This document shows, in pieces, positions 37,489-45,929 of a stretch of DNA of 64,000 nucleotides (positions within the stretch are counted from its first letter, which is position 1; each line of letters opens with the position of its first letter). The notes below the pieces were generated by a model. That model was not told the origin of the DNA. It saw nothing but the letters and a program-made list of their open reading frames with translations, and ran no database searches. The stretch is taken from the NCBI GenBank assembly GCA_002350105.1, contig DEDT01000062.1:13019-77018 (forward strand). Reading direction: 5' to 3'. The translations under genes were made by a program, and so were the position numbers. This stretch comes from Selenomonadaceae bacterium UBA2897. Its GTDB lineage: Bacteria > Bacillota > Negativicutes > Selenomonadales > Selenomonadaceae.

Positions 37489-38070
37489 TTACGCTTCCTC
37501 CTCCGCATCCAGGCCGTAGTCCTGCCACTGGAAAAAACTCAGCTGCGTCGTATGACCATAGCTGCGATTATCCCGCCGCTCCAAACGCTGCAAGGCAGGG
37601 AGATCGTTCTCGTCTGCCCCGTGCTCCACCACGAGGATACCGTCCTGGCTGAGGATATGTCCCTCATCGATGTAGCTGAGCACCTGCTGCCAGACTCCTT
37701 CATGATAAGGCGGATCACAGAAGATGAGTCCAAACTCCCGTCCCTCCACCGCCATGCGGCGCAAGACCCTGATGGCATCACCCGTGCATACTTCACAGCG
37801 CTGCAGGCACTTCGTGCGCGCGGCATTGTCCAGGATCAATCCTGCTGTCGCCCGATCGATGAACGTGGCCTTTTCTGCGCCACGTGAGAGGGATTCCAGC
37901 CCCAGATTACCCGTACCCGCACAGATATCCAGCACCGTACGCCCCTGCACCATATCCCCGAGAATATTAAACAGCGATTCCTTGACCCGGTCTGCCGTAG
38001 GGCGGGTCACTGCCGCTCCTTTTGGTGTCTTCAACTGGCGGCCGCGCGCCGTACCTGCAATGATCCGCAT
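37489..38070 (-). CDS. rsmD: 16S rRNA (guanine966-N2)-methyltransferase
   Basis: A 193-aa SAM-dependent methyltransferase. It begins MRIIAGTARGRQLKTPKG, then TRPTADRVKESLFNIL, the SAM motif LDICAGTGNLGLESLSRGA and the catalytic IFCDPPYHEG. ATG 38070 is used (GGAG upstream); an upstream extension runs into the divergent promoter region. Confidence 0.95.
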   Translation of the reverse strand: MRIIAGTARGRQLKTPKGAAVTRPTADRVKESLFNILGDMVQGRTVLDICAGTGNLGLESLSRGAEKATFIDRATAGLILDNAARTKCLQRCEVCTGDAIRVLRRMAVEGREFGLIFCDPPYHEGVWQQVLSYIDEGHILSQDGILVVEHGADENDLPALQRLERRDNRSYGHTTQLSFFQWQDYGLDAEEEA

Positions 38071-38138
38071 AAAAATTCTGCTCCTTGTTTTTGGGTTACT
38101 CAGGCTGCGCCCTGGACGAGTGCAACCCAAACAGATTT

Positions 38139-38181
38139 ATTCTATCATATTTTTGCATTTTCGTGAACCATATTGTAGTAT
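38139..38181. promoter_or_regulatory. Overlapping divergent promoters of rsmD and the DUF4127 gene
   Basis: Minus strand for rsmD: TTCACG (38167-38162), 17 nt, TAGAAT (38144-38139). Plus strand for DUF4127: TTGCAT (38153-38158), 17 nt, TAGTAT (38176-38181). The two overlap, so only one polymerase may bind at a time. Confidence 0.5.
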
Positions 38182-38211
38182 AAGAGCAGAAATATTGACA
38201 GGAGCTTTACT

Positions 38212-39918
38212 GTGAAAAAATCCCTTTTAACCGGCCTGCTCTGCCTATGCTGCCTGCTGGGGCTCATGGCCTACTGGCACCTGCGCCTGCATCCGGACGC
38301 TGCAACGTCACCTGCCTCGCCTGCGGCAGCAACGCCTGCGTCACAGGTCGTGCTCATGCCGCTCGACGGCCGCCCGCCCTGCCTGCAACTCGTCCGCGAC
38401 TCCGGCGCAATGGCAGATATCGATGTCGTCACGCCGCCCGGCGAGCTGCGCGACTACTATTCCCAGCCCGGCGATACCACGGCTCTGCGCCAATGGCTGC
38501 AGGACAATCTTGCGGGCCGTCAGGCGGCCATTCTCTCCATCGACCAGTTGCTCTACGGCGGCCTGCTGGCAGCGCGCGAAAAGGAAGCAACGCCTGCGCA
38601 GATTGACGCGCTCATCGCCTTCCTGCGCACGCTGCACGCGGCCCACCCTGACGTGCCTCTCTACGCCTTCAGCATCCTGCCTCGCCTCACGCCGCAGGAC
38701 ACCATTGACGGCTACCAGGAACGGCGCGACCTCATCGCCTATTCGCGCCTGCAGGGACGTGCGGCTGCCGGCGAACCCGTAGATCAGGACGAGCTGCAGC
38801 GTCTGCACGATGCCATCCCTCAGGGCAGCCTGCAGCGCTACCTCGCCCATTTCGAGGAGAACAAACTGCTCAATGAGAAACTGAGCCAGCTCGCCAAAGA
38901 AGGCACGCTGCACCTGCTCGTCCTCGGACAGGATGATGGCGAGCGCTACAGCATCCCGAATATTGAAAAGGAAGCCCTTCGCCAATACCTGCGGGATAAT
39001 GCGATTACGGAGCAGCAGGTCTTTCTCACCCACGGTGCCGACGAAATCGCGCTCTCGCTGCTCGCACGCTGGCAAAATGAAGTGCTCGGTCGCACGCCGC
39101 GCATCTACACGGATTGCGACCAGCCCGCCTCCGGCACGCGCGTCATGCCCTACATGGCCGTGAGTAACGAAGAAACAGCCCGTGAAAAGATTGCTTTGCT
39201 CGGCGGCGAAACAGCCGCAGAGCCTCATGCCGCTGATTTTACCCTTTTCCTCACCGCCCGTAACAACGAAAAGGACGCAACCGATACCCGTCCCGCCGCC
39301 GTGCAAGTCATCGGCAAAGCACTGCGCAGCGGCCGGCAGCTTGCACTCGTGGACCTCAGTAAGCATTTTGCAGCCGAGGAAACCATACTGCCGCTTCTGC
39401 TGCAGCAAAAGCTCCCTCTGCTGCAGCTATGCAGCTATGCGGGTTGGAATACGGCCAGCAACGCCATCGGCACGGCCACGGCCCAGGCCAGTCTCTACCT
39501 CGGCGCCCGCACGCTGCAATCCGATGATGAAACGGCCTACCGGACGGAATATCAGCGCATCCGCCTGCTCGCCAACCGCATGCTGGAGGATTACTGCTAC
39601 CTGAAGGATGGCATCAGCATGGTGAACGACAGCCTGAAGAAGGCGGGCTATACGAATACCGCCGACCTCAACCTTGAGCAGAACTACCGCTGGGCCAACG
39701 CCATGCTGCAGCGCGATATGCAGGAGGAAAGCCGCCGCCTGCCCTATCTGCCCGCTCTGCAAACTCCCTTCACGCTCAGCCTGCCCTCAGGGATGAACAC
39801 CTACCGCCTGAAACAGCTGAAATGCGAAACGAGCTATCCCTGGCCGCGCACCTTCGAGATCTACCTCGAGACCACCCCTTACATCGAGCAAATCCAGCCT
39901 GAAGGAAACGCTGATTAA
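38212..39918 (+). CDS. DUF4127 family protein, exported or membrane-anchored
   Basis: A 568-aa protein with an N-terminal signal peptide or anchor (LLTGLLCLCCLLGLMAYW) and an Ala/Pro/Ser spacer. It has the DUF4127 pattern: VVLMPLDGRPPCLQLV, SIDQLLYGGLLAAR, FSILPRLTPQDT, LLVLGQDDGERYSIPN, CSYAGWNTASNAIGTATAQA. The family is seen in Firmicutes and Actinobacteria with no established activity; conserved Asp/Arg/Asn clusters suggest an enzyme acting outside the cytoplasm. It is monocistronic, on the opposite strand to most neighbours, and is followed at once by the tRNA-Gln promoter. Confidence 0.88.
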   Translation: MKKSLLTGLLCLCCLLGLMAYWHLRLHPDAATSPASPAAATPASQVVLMPLDGRPPCLQLVRDSGAMADIDVVTPPGELRDYYSQPGDTTALRQWLQDNLAGRQAAILSIDQLLYGGLLAAREKEATPAQIDALIAFLRTLHAAHPDVPLYAFSILPRLTPQDTIDGYQERRDLIAYSRLQGRAAAGEPVDQDELQRLHDAIPQGSLQRYLAHFEENKLLNEKLSQLAKEGTLHLLVLGQDDGERYSIPNIEKEALRQYLRDNAITEQQVFLTHGADEIALSLLARWQNEVLGRTPRIYTDCDQPASGTRVMPYMAVSNEETAREKIALLGGETAAEPHAADFTLFLTARNNEKDATDTRPAAVQVIGKALRSGRQLALVDLSKHFAAEETILPLLLQQKLPLLQLCSYAGWNTASNAIGTATAQASLYLGARTLQSDDETAYRTEYQRIRLLANRMLEDYCYLKDGISMVNDSLKKAGYTNTADLNLEQNYRWANAMLQRDMQEESRRLPYLPALQTPFTLSLPSGMNTYRLKQLKCETSYPWPRTFEIYLETTPYIEQIQPEGNAD

Positions 39919-39926
39919 ATTTTTTA

Positions 39927-39955
39927 TTGACAAACACAGGCGCATCCCCTATAAT
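39927..39955 (+). promoter_or_regulatory. tRNA-Gln promoter
   Basis: Perfect TTGACA (39927-39932), 17-nt spacer and perfect TATAAT (39950-39955), beginning 9 nt after the DUF4127 stop and ending 18 nt before the tRNA. Confidence 0.92.
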
Positions 39956-39973
39956 AAATATCTGTTGAAACAC

Positions 39974-40049
39974 AGGGGCATCGCCAAGTTGGTAAGGCAC
40001 TGGATTCTGAATCCAGCATGCGTAGGTTCGAGTCCTGCTGCCCCTGCCA
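39974..40049 (+). tRNA. tRNA-Gln (anticodon CTG)
   Basis: 76 nt with encoded CCA. The acceptor stem is AGGGGCA/TGCCCCT, the D arm has AGTTGGTAAGG, the anticodon arm is CTGGA-TTCTGAA-TCCAG giving CTG, and the T loop is GGTTCGAGTCC. Confidence 0.95.
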
Positions 40050-40062
40050 TTTTGATTTTTTA

Positions 40063-40090
40063 GGGTCATCCCGTTGGGATGACTCTTTTA
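40063..40090 (+). terminator. Terminator after tRNA-Gln
   Basis: GGTCATCCC and GGGATGACT around a GTT loop, followed by CTTTTATTAT. Confidence 0.85.
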
Positions 40091-40111
40091 TTATATCTTG
40101 ATACATACACG

Positions 40112-40159
40112 AAAAAGCAGAAGCATCCCCTACATCGAGAGGGATAGCTCCTGCTTTTT
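40112..40159 (-). terminator. Bidirectional terminator between tRNA-Gln and the rimO operon
   Basis: AAAAAGCAG and CTGCTTTTT form the outer stem and ATCCC/GGGAT the inner stem. T-runs occur on both sides, so it ends the minus-strand operon and backs up the tRNA terminator. Confidence 0.75.
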
Positions 40160-40176
40160 TATCTTTTGGACAAACC

Positions 40177-41652
40177 TTACTTGCAGAACTGCAGGAAGGC
40201 ATCGAGGAAGGCCTGCTTCTGCCAATCGTTCAGCAGGCTGCTGTGATTGATGGCGTAGCCGATACCGATGAGGTAGTTGATCTTCTGGAGATGCGTGAGC
40301 GAGGTGTTCTGATTGAGCATCCGGGCTAGCAGATACATCCCGTGCTCCGTGCATTCCTGCTGCAGCATAAGCTCCGTTGCGAGGATGCCGGCCTTGATAT
40401 GTTTCCATGTCGCCTCAGAAATATTGCGGAACGGTTCCGGACGCTCCTCATCATAGCTGTCAGCCTGAACTTGTACCCGAGACTGACCAGCTGGCACCTG
40501 TGCCGCCGTTGTGTTGGAAGCTGTGACGGATGGCTGAGAGCCTGCCGGATAGGCAGCAGAGGACTGATCTGCCGCTGCCTGTGCGACCTCCTGCTTGCCA
40601 TAGTCAGCATTCCACTGACGGTTACGCCGATGCTGCGTGTCCTCTGTACCGGCAGCCGCATCGGACTCAGGTGCACTGGCTGTACCAGCCGCAATGCGCC
40701 CGGCAGCCACGGCGCCCGCTCCCGCAATGTCGAGAGCTGTCTTAGCTGTACCGGCCGCTGCCTGTCCGATCGTCTCCCCGGTTCTTTGCGCCATAGTGCC
40801 AGTCACATCTGCCCCATGCTGATCGGCACTGCCAGCCTGACCCGATGTGTCTGCACGCTGCTGGCCGGCAGTACCAGACGGAACGGATGCGCCTGTCGCC
40901 TGCTCCTTACCTGCCTGTACAGCCGTACTCGTACCTGCTGCCGTCGCAGAACTGCCTTCCTGAGACGGCGGGACGGGGATATGCGGCTGCAGCAGCTCAC
41001 GGCGCTTGGCCTTTTCCAGATCGCGCGCCGTGATGATGATTGGCTCCGTTGCCTCCGGGGCTGGCGGCACCTCAACGATGTGCTGTACGCCGTTATGGCG
41101 CTGCCACTTCTCCGGATGTGCCACCTTTGCCTGCGGCTGCGGCATCGCCGCCTGCTTCTGCGGTACAGGAGCCGGCATATGCGCAACGTCCTGATACGTT
41201 GTAGATGCCGCCTTGTTGGCAGACCGTGACTGAGTGGGCACCGTCTTTACCTGTGGCTTAGCCGACTGTACTTCCGCCTTTTCAACCTGCGCCGCATCCT
41301 GCTGATGCACCACCTGCTCGACTGGCTGCCAGCGCAACGGCAACTTCATGATATCCCATGCCTGCTCGTGCACTTCCTCTTCCGAGGGCTGCGATGCCTG
41401 CAACTGATGCGCCGCCTTGGAGCCGGCATCCGCAATGCCCATCTGCACGTGGCCCTGCGCATCCTTACGTTCCTGCTCAATGGCCTTCTTTTTCTGCTCC
41501 TGTCCTTCAACGATAAGACCAGGAGCCTGAGAGAGCTGCTGCACGTCGACCGTCGTGACCTCCGGCACCGCAGCCCAGGCCGTGCCGGAGGTCAACGCCG
41601 TACAGACCAATGCCGTGAGCATTGTTTGCCGCGTATGCTGCTGCCAAGCCAT
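40177..41652 (-). CDS. Large exported protein of unknown function with low-complexity middle
   Basis: A 491-aa protein. Residues 1-28 form a signal peptide (AWA-AV cleavage). About 45-80 is helical and charged (QEQKKKAIEQERKDAQGH). From about 95 to 390 it is Ala/Gln/Ser/Thr/Pro-rich with no globular pattern and many Gln-Ala-Gly stretches. The final 85 residues (from FRNISEATWKHIKAGILA to FLDAFLQFCK) look like a compact helical domain. I recognise no family. It is the last gene of the solute-binding protein-rimO-pncC unit, 12 nt after pncC, with GGGGG 7 nt before the ATG. A cell-envelope or periplasmic role is inferred only from the signal peptide. Confidence 0.75.
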   Translation of the reverse strand: MAWQQHTRQTMLTALVCTALTSGTAWAAVPEVTTVDVQQLSQAPGLIVEGQEQKKKAIEQERKDAQGHVQMGIADAGSKAAHQLQASQPSEEEVHEQAWDIMKLPLRWQPVEQVVHQQDAAQVEKAEVQSAKPQVKTVPTQSRSANKAASTTYQDVAHMPAPVPQKQAAMPQPQAKVAHPEKWQRHNGVQHIVEVPPAPEATEPIIITARDLEKAKRRELLQPHIPVPPSQEGSSATAAGTSTAVQAGKEQATGASVPSGTAGQQRADTSGQAGSADQHGADVTGTMAQRTGETIGQAAAGTAKTALDIAGAGAVAAGRIAAGTASAPESDAAAGTEDTQHRRNRQWNADYGKQEVAQAAADQSSAAYPAGSQPSVTASNTTAAQVPAGQSRVQVQADSYDEERPEPFRNISEATWKHIKAGILATELMLQQECTEHGMYLLARMLNQNTSLTHLQKINYLIGIGYAINHSSLLNDWQKQAFLDAFLQFCK

Positions 41653-41664
41653 AGTGGTTCCCCC

Positions 41665-42144
41665 TTAATCCTCTCTGCGTAAAGCCGATATCAGCATCTT
41701 CAGCACGATATCCGCAGTCTTCTGCTTGATACCGCTGCGCGTGCCCGTGAAGCGGTGTGCCTGCACCTCCGTACCATGGGGGCCGGCCACAGCCGTATAG
41801 ATGAGCCCCACAGGCTTGCCCTCGGAGTTTGCAGGACCCGCATTGCCCGTCGTGCTGATGCCGTAATCCGTATCCATGAGTTTACGTATAGACTCAGCCA
41901 TCTCCTGCGCCGTCTGCGCCGAGATAGCCGTATGTGCCGTAAGCGTGCGGGCCTTCACACCGACGACACGCTGCTTGATGTCATTCGTATAGCAGACGAC
42001 ACTGCCATGCACATAGGCCGAACTGCCCGCTACATCCGTAAGCCGGCTCGTGACGAGACCGCCCGTACAGGATTCGGCACAGGCTACGCTCTGCCCACGC
42101 TGTTTCAGCAGGCGGCCAGCCTCCGCTTCCAGATTCATGATCAT
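41665..42144 (-). CDS. pncC: Nicotinamide-nucleotide amidase (CinA C-terminal domain)
   Basis: A 159-aa stand-alone CinA C-terminal domain that deamidates NMN to nicotinate mononucleotide. It has SVACAESCTGGLVTSRLTDVA (in two parts), SAYVHGSVVCYTNDIKQR, the catalytic-region TTGNAGP and KQKTADIVLKMLI. Its ATG overlaps the rimO stop by 4 nt. The usual N-terminal MoCF domain of CinA is absent, as in E. coli PncC. Confidence 0.9.
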   Translation of the reverse strand: MIMNLEAEAGRLLKQRGQSVACAESCTGGLVTSRLTDVAGSSAYVHGSVVCYTNDIKQRVVGVKARTLTAHTAISAQTAQEMAESIRKLMDTDYGISTTGNAGPANSEGKPVGLIYTAVAGPHGTEVQAHRFTGTRSGIKQKTADIVLKMLISALRRED

Positions 42145-43496
42145 TTTGCTTCTTCCTCTTTCTCCTCTGCCTGCAATGGCTCGCCCACCAGATCATAGGT
42201 GAAGCCCTGCAGCACTTTTACACGCACGATATCGCCGGGTTTGCTCGTCGTATCGTTCTCTATATAGACCTGACCATCGACATCCGGTGCTTCGCGATAG
42301 GAACGCCCCACCGCGATGTTCGGCTGCTCCTCGTCGCGGCCTTCGACGAGCACCTCCAGCTCCTTGCCCTCCAGTGATTGGTTGATTTCCTCAGAAATCT
42401 TGCACTGCAGGCTCATGAGGTCGTGATAGCGCTCCTGCATGACTTCCTCAGGTACCTGATTCGGCATATCGTAGGCCGGCGTGCCTTCCTCACGCGAGTA
42501 AGTGAATACACCCACTTTGTCGAGGCGCACTTCTTCGAGGAAGTTGCGCAGCGTCTGGTACTGGGCATCCGTCTCGCCAGGAAAACCAACGAGGAACGTC
42601 GCGCGGATCGTCACGCCTGGGATACGTTCGCGCAGTTTATGAATGAGCTTGCGCATATCATCCTGCGTATCCGGCCGACGCATGCTGCGCAGCACTGCGT
42701 CATGTGCATGCTGCAATGGCAAATCGACGTATTTGCATAGCTTGGGCTCACGCGCAATCGTGTCGATGAGCTCGTCCGAAAAATATTTCGGATAACTGTA
42801 GAGCGTGCGGATCCAGCGTATCTTGTCCACCTTGCAGAGTTCCTGCAAAAGCTGGGCAAGACGCGGCGCGCCGTAGATATCGCGGCCATACTCCGTGGAA
42901 TCCTGCGCGATGAGCACGATCTCCCGCACGCCATGCGCGGCGAGGTGCTCGACCTCGTGGCGGATGTCCTCGATCCTGCGACTGCGGTAGTCGCCGCGGA
43001 TGTACGGGATGGCACAGAACGCACAACGGTTATTGCAGCCCTCGGCAATCTTGACGTAGGCCGTGTAGCCCGGCGTCGTCTGGATTCGCGGCGTATTTTC
43101 ATCGTAGAGTGCCTCATCCTTGCCCGCGATGACGACGCGCTGTCCCTTCAGCGTGGCCTCGACGGCCTCCATGATGCGGCTCCAGGCGCCCGTCCCCACA
43201 ATAGCATCGGCCTCGGGAATATCGTCGAGCAATTCCTGTCCGTAGCGCTGGCCGAGGCAACCCGCAATGATCAGGCTGCGGCAGCGGCCGCTCTCCTTAT
43301 ACTCGGCCATGTTGAGCACCGTTGTGATGGACTCATCCTTGGCCGACTGGATAAAGGCGCACGTGTTGACGATGAGGATATCCGCCTCTGCCGGCTTGTT
43401 CGTGATCTCGATGCCGTGCTCCTTCAGGATGCCCAGCATGACTTCCGTATCGACGAGATTCTTGGAACAGCCAAGACTGATAAAACCTGCTTTCAT
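42141..43496 (-). CDS. rimO: Ribosomal protein S12 methylthiotransferase
   Basis: A 451-aa radical-SAM enzyme with two Fe-S clusters. The N-terminal UPF0004 domain has FISLGCSKNLVDTEVMLG, VNTCAFIQSAK and IIAGCLGQRYG. The radical-SAM triad is CNNRCAFCAIPYIRG. The C-terminal TRAM domain ends near FTYDLVGEPL. The SLGCSKN start distinguishes RimO from MiaB. GGGAGG precedes the ATG by 4 nt. It follows the solute-binding protein gene by 25 nt. Confidence 0.96.
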   Translation of the reverse strand: MKAGFISLGCSKNLVDTEVMLGILKEHGIEITNKPAEADILIVNTCAFIQSAKDESITTVLNMAEYKESGRCRSLIIAGCLGQRYGQELLDDIPEADAIVGTGAWSRIMEAVEATLKGQRVVIAGKDEALYDENTPRIQTTPGYTAYVKIAEGCNNRCAFCAIPYIRGDYRSRRIEDIRHEVEHLAAHGVREIVLIAQDSTEYGRDIYGAPRLAQLLQELCKVDKIRWIRTLYSYPKYFSDELIDTIAREPKLCKYVDLPLQHAHDAVLRSMRRPDTQDDMRKLIHKLRERIPGVTIRATFLVGFPGETDAQYQTLRNFLEEVRLDKVGVFTYSREEGTPAYDMPNQVPEEVMQERYHDLMSLQCKISEEINQSLEGKELEVLVEGRDEEQPNIAVGRSYREAPDVDGQVYIENDTTSKPGDIVRVKVLQGFTYDLVGEPLQAEEKEEEAK

Positions 43497-43521
43497 TCTT
43501 CCTCCCAGTGTCTGTGAAAAT

Positions 43522-44577
43522 TTATTTAAAACGAATTTCTTTCAACCAATAATCGAGCATGGCCTGTTTCTGCTGCGGCGTGAAATCGGGCCGCTGTGTG
43601 AAGAGCATGATGTTCTTGCCCGCGAATAGTTTGTAGCTCATGCGGCCGGGATTGGCCGGCAGAAAATACATCTTCTGCCGTTGCAGCGCGAGTTGCGCCT
43701 CGTCGCCGAGCAGCCAGTCCGCAAATTCCTGCGCCAGCGCCTGCTGCCGCGGCTCTGCTTTAGCCACGATGCCCGTACCCGTAAGCGTGAAGGCCGTGCC
43801 ATCTGCCGGATAGACGATGTGCAGCGGATAGCCCTGCTGCATATAGCGCATGGCTTCGCTCTCCACAGCGATGGCGACATCGACCTCACCCATGCCCGCC
43901 TGCCGCACCGGATTCGCTAAGTAACGGGCATACTGCAGGACATGCGGATGGATATCCCGCCAGATCGCATAGGCCGCAACATCACCGAACTGCGCAATCA
44001 TGCTGCAGAAAAGATTGCTCGCCGCATCGGCTGCCATGAAGTCCGTCACGCCGATGCGCACGTCCGGGAGTTGCGCAAGATGCTGCCAGTCATCTGGTAC
44101 TTCGGGCAGTGTCTTCAGATAATCCTGATTGTAGCAAAAGACCACAGGGTCGTACCAGACGCCCGTCCAGTAGCCGTCATCCTGCCGCAGGCTGGTTGGC
44201 ACCTGATCGCCTTCCTCCGAAACATACGGTGTAAGGCACCCTTGTGCCGAAGCGCGCGAGAGCGTCGGCTGGTCAGCCAGCAGCATCGCGGCATCGTCCT
44301 GCTCCGGCTTATCCTTGGACGTCTGCTTTTTCAGCCTATCCATAAGCTCATCCTGGGAAAGCGGTACGAAGTTCACGCGGACCTGCCGCTCCTTTTCGTA
44401 GGCCGTAGACAATACAGATGCGGTCTCGGCGGGCAGCGTCGTGTAGACCGTGAGCTGCTGCCGCGCCCGATGTGCCGGAGCCTGATTCAGCCGGGCCAGA
44501 TAGGACGAGCAGGCCACGACAGCCACGATGAGCAGCAAAGCTGTCAAAAGAAAGGGAATATATCGTCGTGTACGCGT
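43522..44577 (-). CDS. Orphan family-1 solute-binding protein with non-standard start
   Basis: A periplasmic binding protein of about 351 aa, similar to iron/thiamine/spermidine-type ABC receptors: QQLTVYTTLPAETASVLSTA, DDAAMLLADQP, GVWYDPVVFCYNQDYL, VDVAIAVESEAMRYMQQGYP, ADWLLGDEAQLALQRQKMYF. The first conventional start is TTG at 44547, but it has no ribosome site and would cut off a basic stretch (RTRRYIPFL) that completes the signal anchor. A good AGGAGG stands 7 nt before an ACG at 44577, and no ATG, GTG or TTG lies between the upstream stop and 44547. I give the ACG position. No permease or ATPase is nearby. A TATAAT at 44638-44633 is the likely -10. Confidence 0.7.
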   Translation of the reverse strand, partial: TRTRRYIPFLLTALLLIVAVVACSSYLARLNQAPAHRARQQLTVYTTLPAETASVLSTAYEKERQVRVNFVPLSQDELMDRLKKQTSKDKPEQDDAAMLLADQPTLSRASAQGCLTPYVSEEGDQVPTSLRQDDGYWTGVWYDPVVFCYNQDYLKTLPEVPDDWQHLAQLPDVRIGVTDFMAADAASNLFCSMIAQFGDVAAYAIWRDIHPHVLQYARYLANPVRQAGMGEVDVAIAVESEAMRYMQQGYPLHIVYPADGTAFTLTGTGIVAKAEPRQQALAQEFADWLLGDEAQLALQRQKMYFLPANPGRMSYKLFAGKNIMLFTQRPDFTPQQKQAMLDYWLKEIRFK

Positions 44578-44613
44578 GCTACCACCTCCTGGCCACCTCG
44601 ATTTTTATGATAG

Positions 44614-44625
44614 TGAACCTGTTCA
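44614..44625. promoter_or_regulatory. Palindrome at the solute-binding protein transcription start
   Basis: TGAAC-CT-GTTCA is a perfect inverted repeat located 8-19 nt downstream of the TATAAT at 44638-44633 on the minus strand. It may be an operator; the protein that binds is unknown. Confidence 0.35.
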
Positions 44626-44697
44626 TCGTACTATTATAGCAGACCGCGCAACAAATAGCACCCCTAACCTTTGCCGCCCATCTTACGTACCTGCGGA

Positions 44698-44739
44698 TAA
44701 AAAAGAAGCTGTGCACGCCGCCACGGCGCAGGCACAGCT
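44698..44739 (-). terminator. Terminator of cheV
   Basis: AGCTGTGC and GCACAGCT form the outer stem, CGCC/GGCG an inner one, followed by TTCTTTTTTATC on the minus strand. Confidence 0.85.
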
Positions 44740-44756
44740 CCCGCTTTCCTTTGTTG

Positions 44757-45755
44757 TTATTTTTCCTGCTTTTCTTTGGCGGCAGCGACGCGGGCCTCGC
44801 TCTCGAGATTCTCCTTGTCATCCGTCAGCGGCGTGCCGAAGATAAGGTGATCCAGCAGGTTGATGAGCTTGTTGATCTCCGGCTTCGAGATCTGGCCCGA
44901 AGCGCCGAGGTCCTCACCCTTGCGGCGCATCTCTTCGCTGATCAGCGAGGAGAAGAGCACGAACGGCACCTCGCCCAGCTTTTCATCCTCACGCACGAGT
45001 TTCAGCAGGCGGTGACCATCCATCTTCGGCATCTCAACATCGGAGACGATGATGCGCACCTGATCCTCGATGGGACCTTCCTTCTCAGAGAGCTTCTGCA
45101 GGTAGTCCCAGGCATCCTGGCCATTGCCGAAGTCGCGCACGAAACGGTAGCCGGACTCATGCAGCGTCGTGACGAGCAGATCTCTGAGCATCGGCGAATC
45201 CTCTGCTACGACGACATGTACATCGGAGCGTCTGTCCTTAATATCCTCCGTCGCTTCCTCGAAGGTCGTGAGCTTGGCGTTGATCTCCGGGTTAATCTCG
45301 GCGATGATGGTCTCGAAGTCGAGCAACAGGACGATGCGGTCCTCCATCTTCACGATACCCACGACGCGGGACTGATCGCCGACCTCCGGTGCCGGCTCCA
45401 TGTCGCGCCAGGAAATGCGGTGGATGCGCGAAACATTGCCCACGAGGAAACCGATGTTGTAGTTATTGATCTCCGTGACGATGATATTCTTCAGTTCTTC
45501 ATTCGTCTGCACATTCAGGCAACGGGGCAGGTTCACCAGCGGGATTGCCTTGCCGCGCAGCGTGAACAGGCCATCGACGTAAGGATGCGCCTGCGGCATC
45601 TCCGTCACCGGTGCGCGCGTGATGACCTCGCGCACCTTCGCCACGTTGATGCCGTAATTCACGTCACCGATGCTGAACTCCACAATCTCAAATTCGTTGG
45701 TACCAGTCTCGAGCAGGATACCTTTCTTGTCCCCAGTCGTTGCTGCTTCTGCCAT
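44757..45755 (-). CDS. cheV: Chemotaxis coupling protein CheV (CheW-REC)
   Basis: A 332-aa cytoplasmic chemotaxis adaptor. Residues about 10-150 are a CheW domain (EIVEFSIGDVNYGINVAKVR, LFTLRGKAIPLVNLPRCL, GIVKMEDRIVLLLDFE); about 185-310 are a receiver domain (VVVAEDSPMLRDLL, the phosphoacceptor Asp in IIVSDVEMPKMDGHRLL, then VLFSSLISEE and KPEINKL). The start is ATG at 45755 with GGGGG 8 nt upstream. It implies a chemotaxis system in the organism, though no other che or fla gene is in the window. An acidic coiled C-terminus follows the receiver domain. Confidence 0.93.
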   Translation of the reverse strand: MAEAATTGDKKGILLETGTNEFEIVEFSIGDVNYGINVAKVREVITRAPVTEMPQAHPYVDGLFTLRGKAIPLVNLPRCLNVQTNEELKNIIVTEINNYNIGFLVGNVSRIHRISWRDMEPAPEVGDQSRVVGIVKMEDRIVLLLDFETIIAEINPEINAKLTTFEEATEDIKDRRSDVHVVVAEDSPMLRDLLVTTLHESGYRFVRDFGNGQDAWDYLQKLSEKEGPIEDQVRIIVSDVEMPKMDGHRLLKLVREDEKLGEVPFVLFSSLISEEMRRKGEDLGASGQISKPEINKLINLLDHLIFGTPLTDDKENLESEARVAAAKEKQEK

Positions 45756-45889
45756 CAAATTCGCCCCCATATTCTTATATGCCTGCCGGCGGTCAGCCGA
45801 CAAAATCTGCTATCCAGGCGGCTGCCGCACGGCAGCCATTCAGTTTCGTCTACATGTCTATTTCGCCCTTGCAGGAAAAATTCCTGCTT

Positions 45890-45923
45890 GCCGCAAAAAC
45901 TTTTCTTGCAGAAAGTTTGCGGC
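45890..45923 (-). terminator. Hairpin terminator after cvfB
   Basis: GCCGCAAAC and GTTTTTGCGGC pair 7 nt after the cvfB stop; a second small hairpin (GCAGGAATTTTTCCTGC) follows with internal T-run. Together they probably end the rplU-to-cvfB operon. Confidence 0.65.
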
Positions 45924-45929
45924 GGCAGG

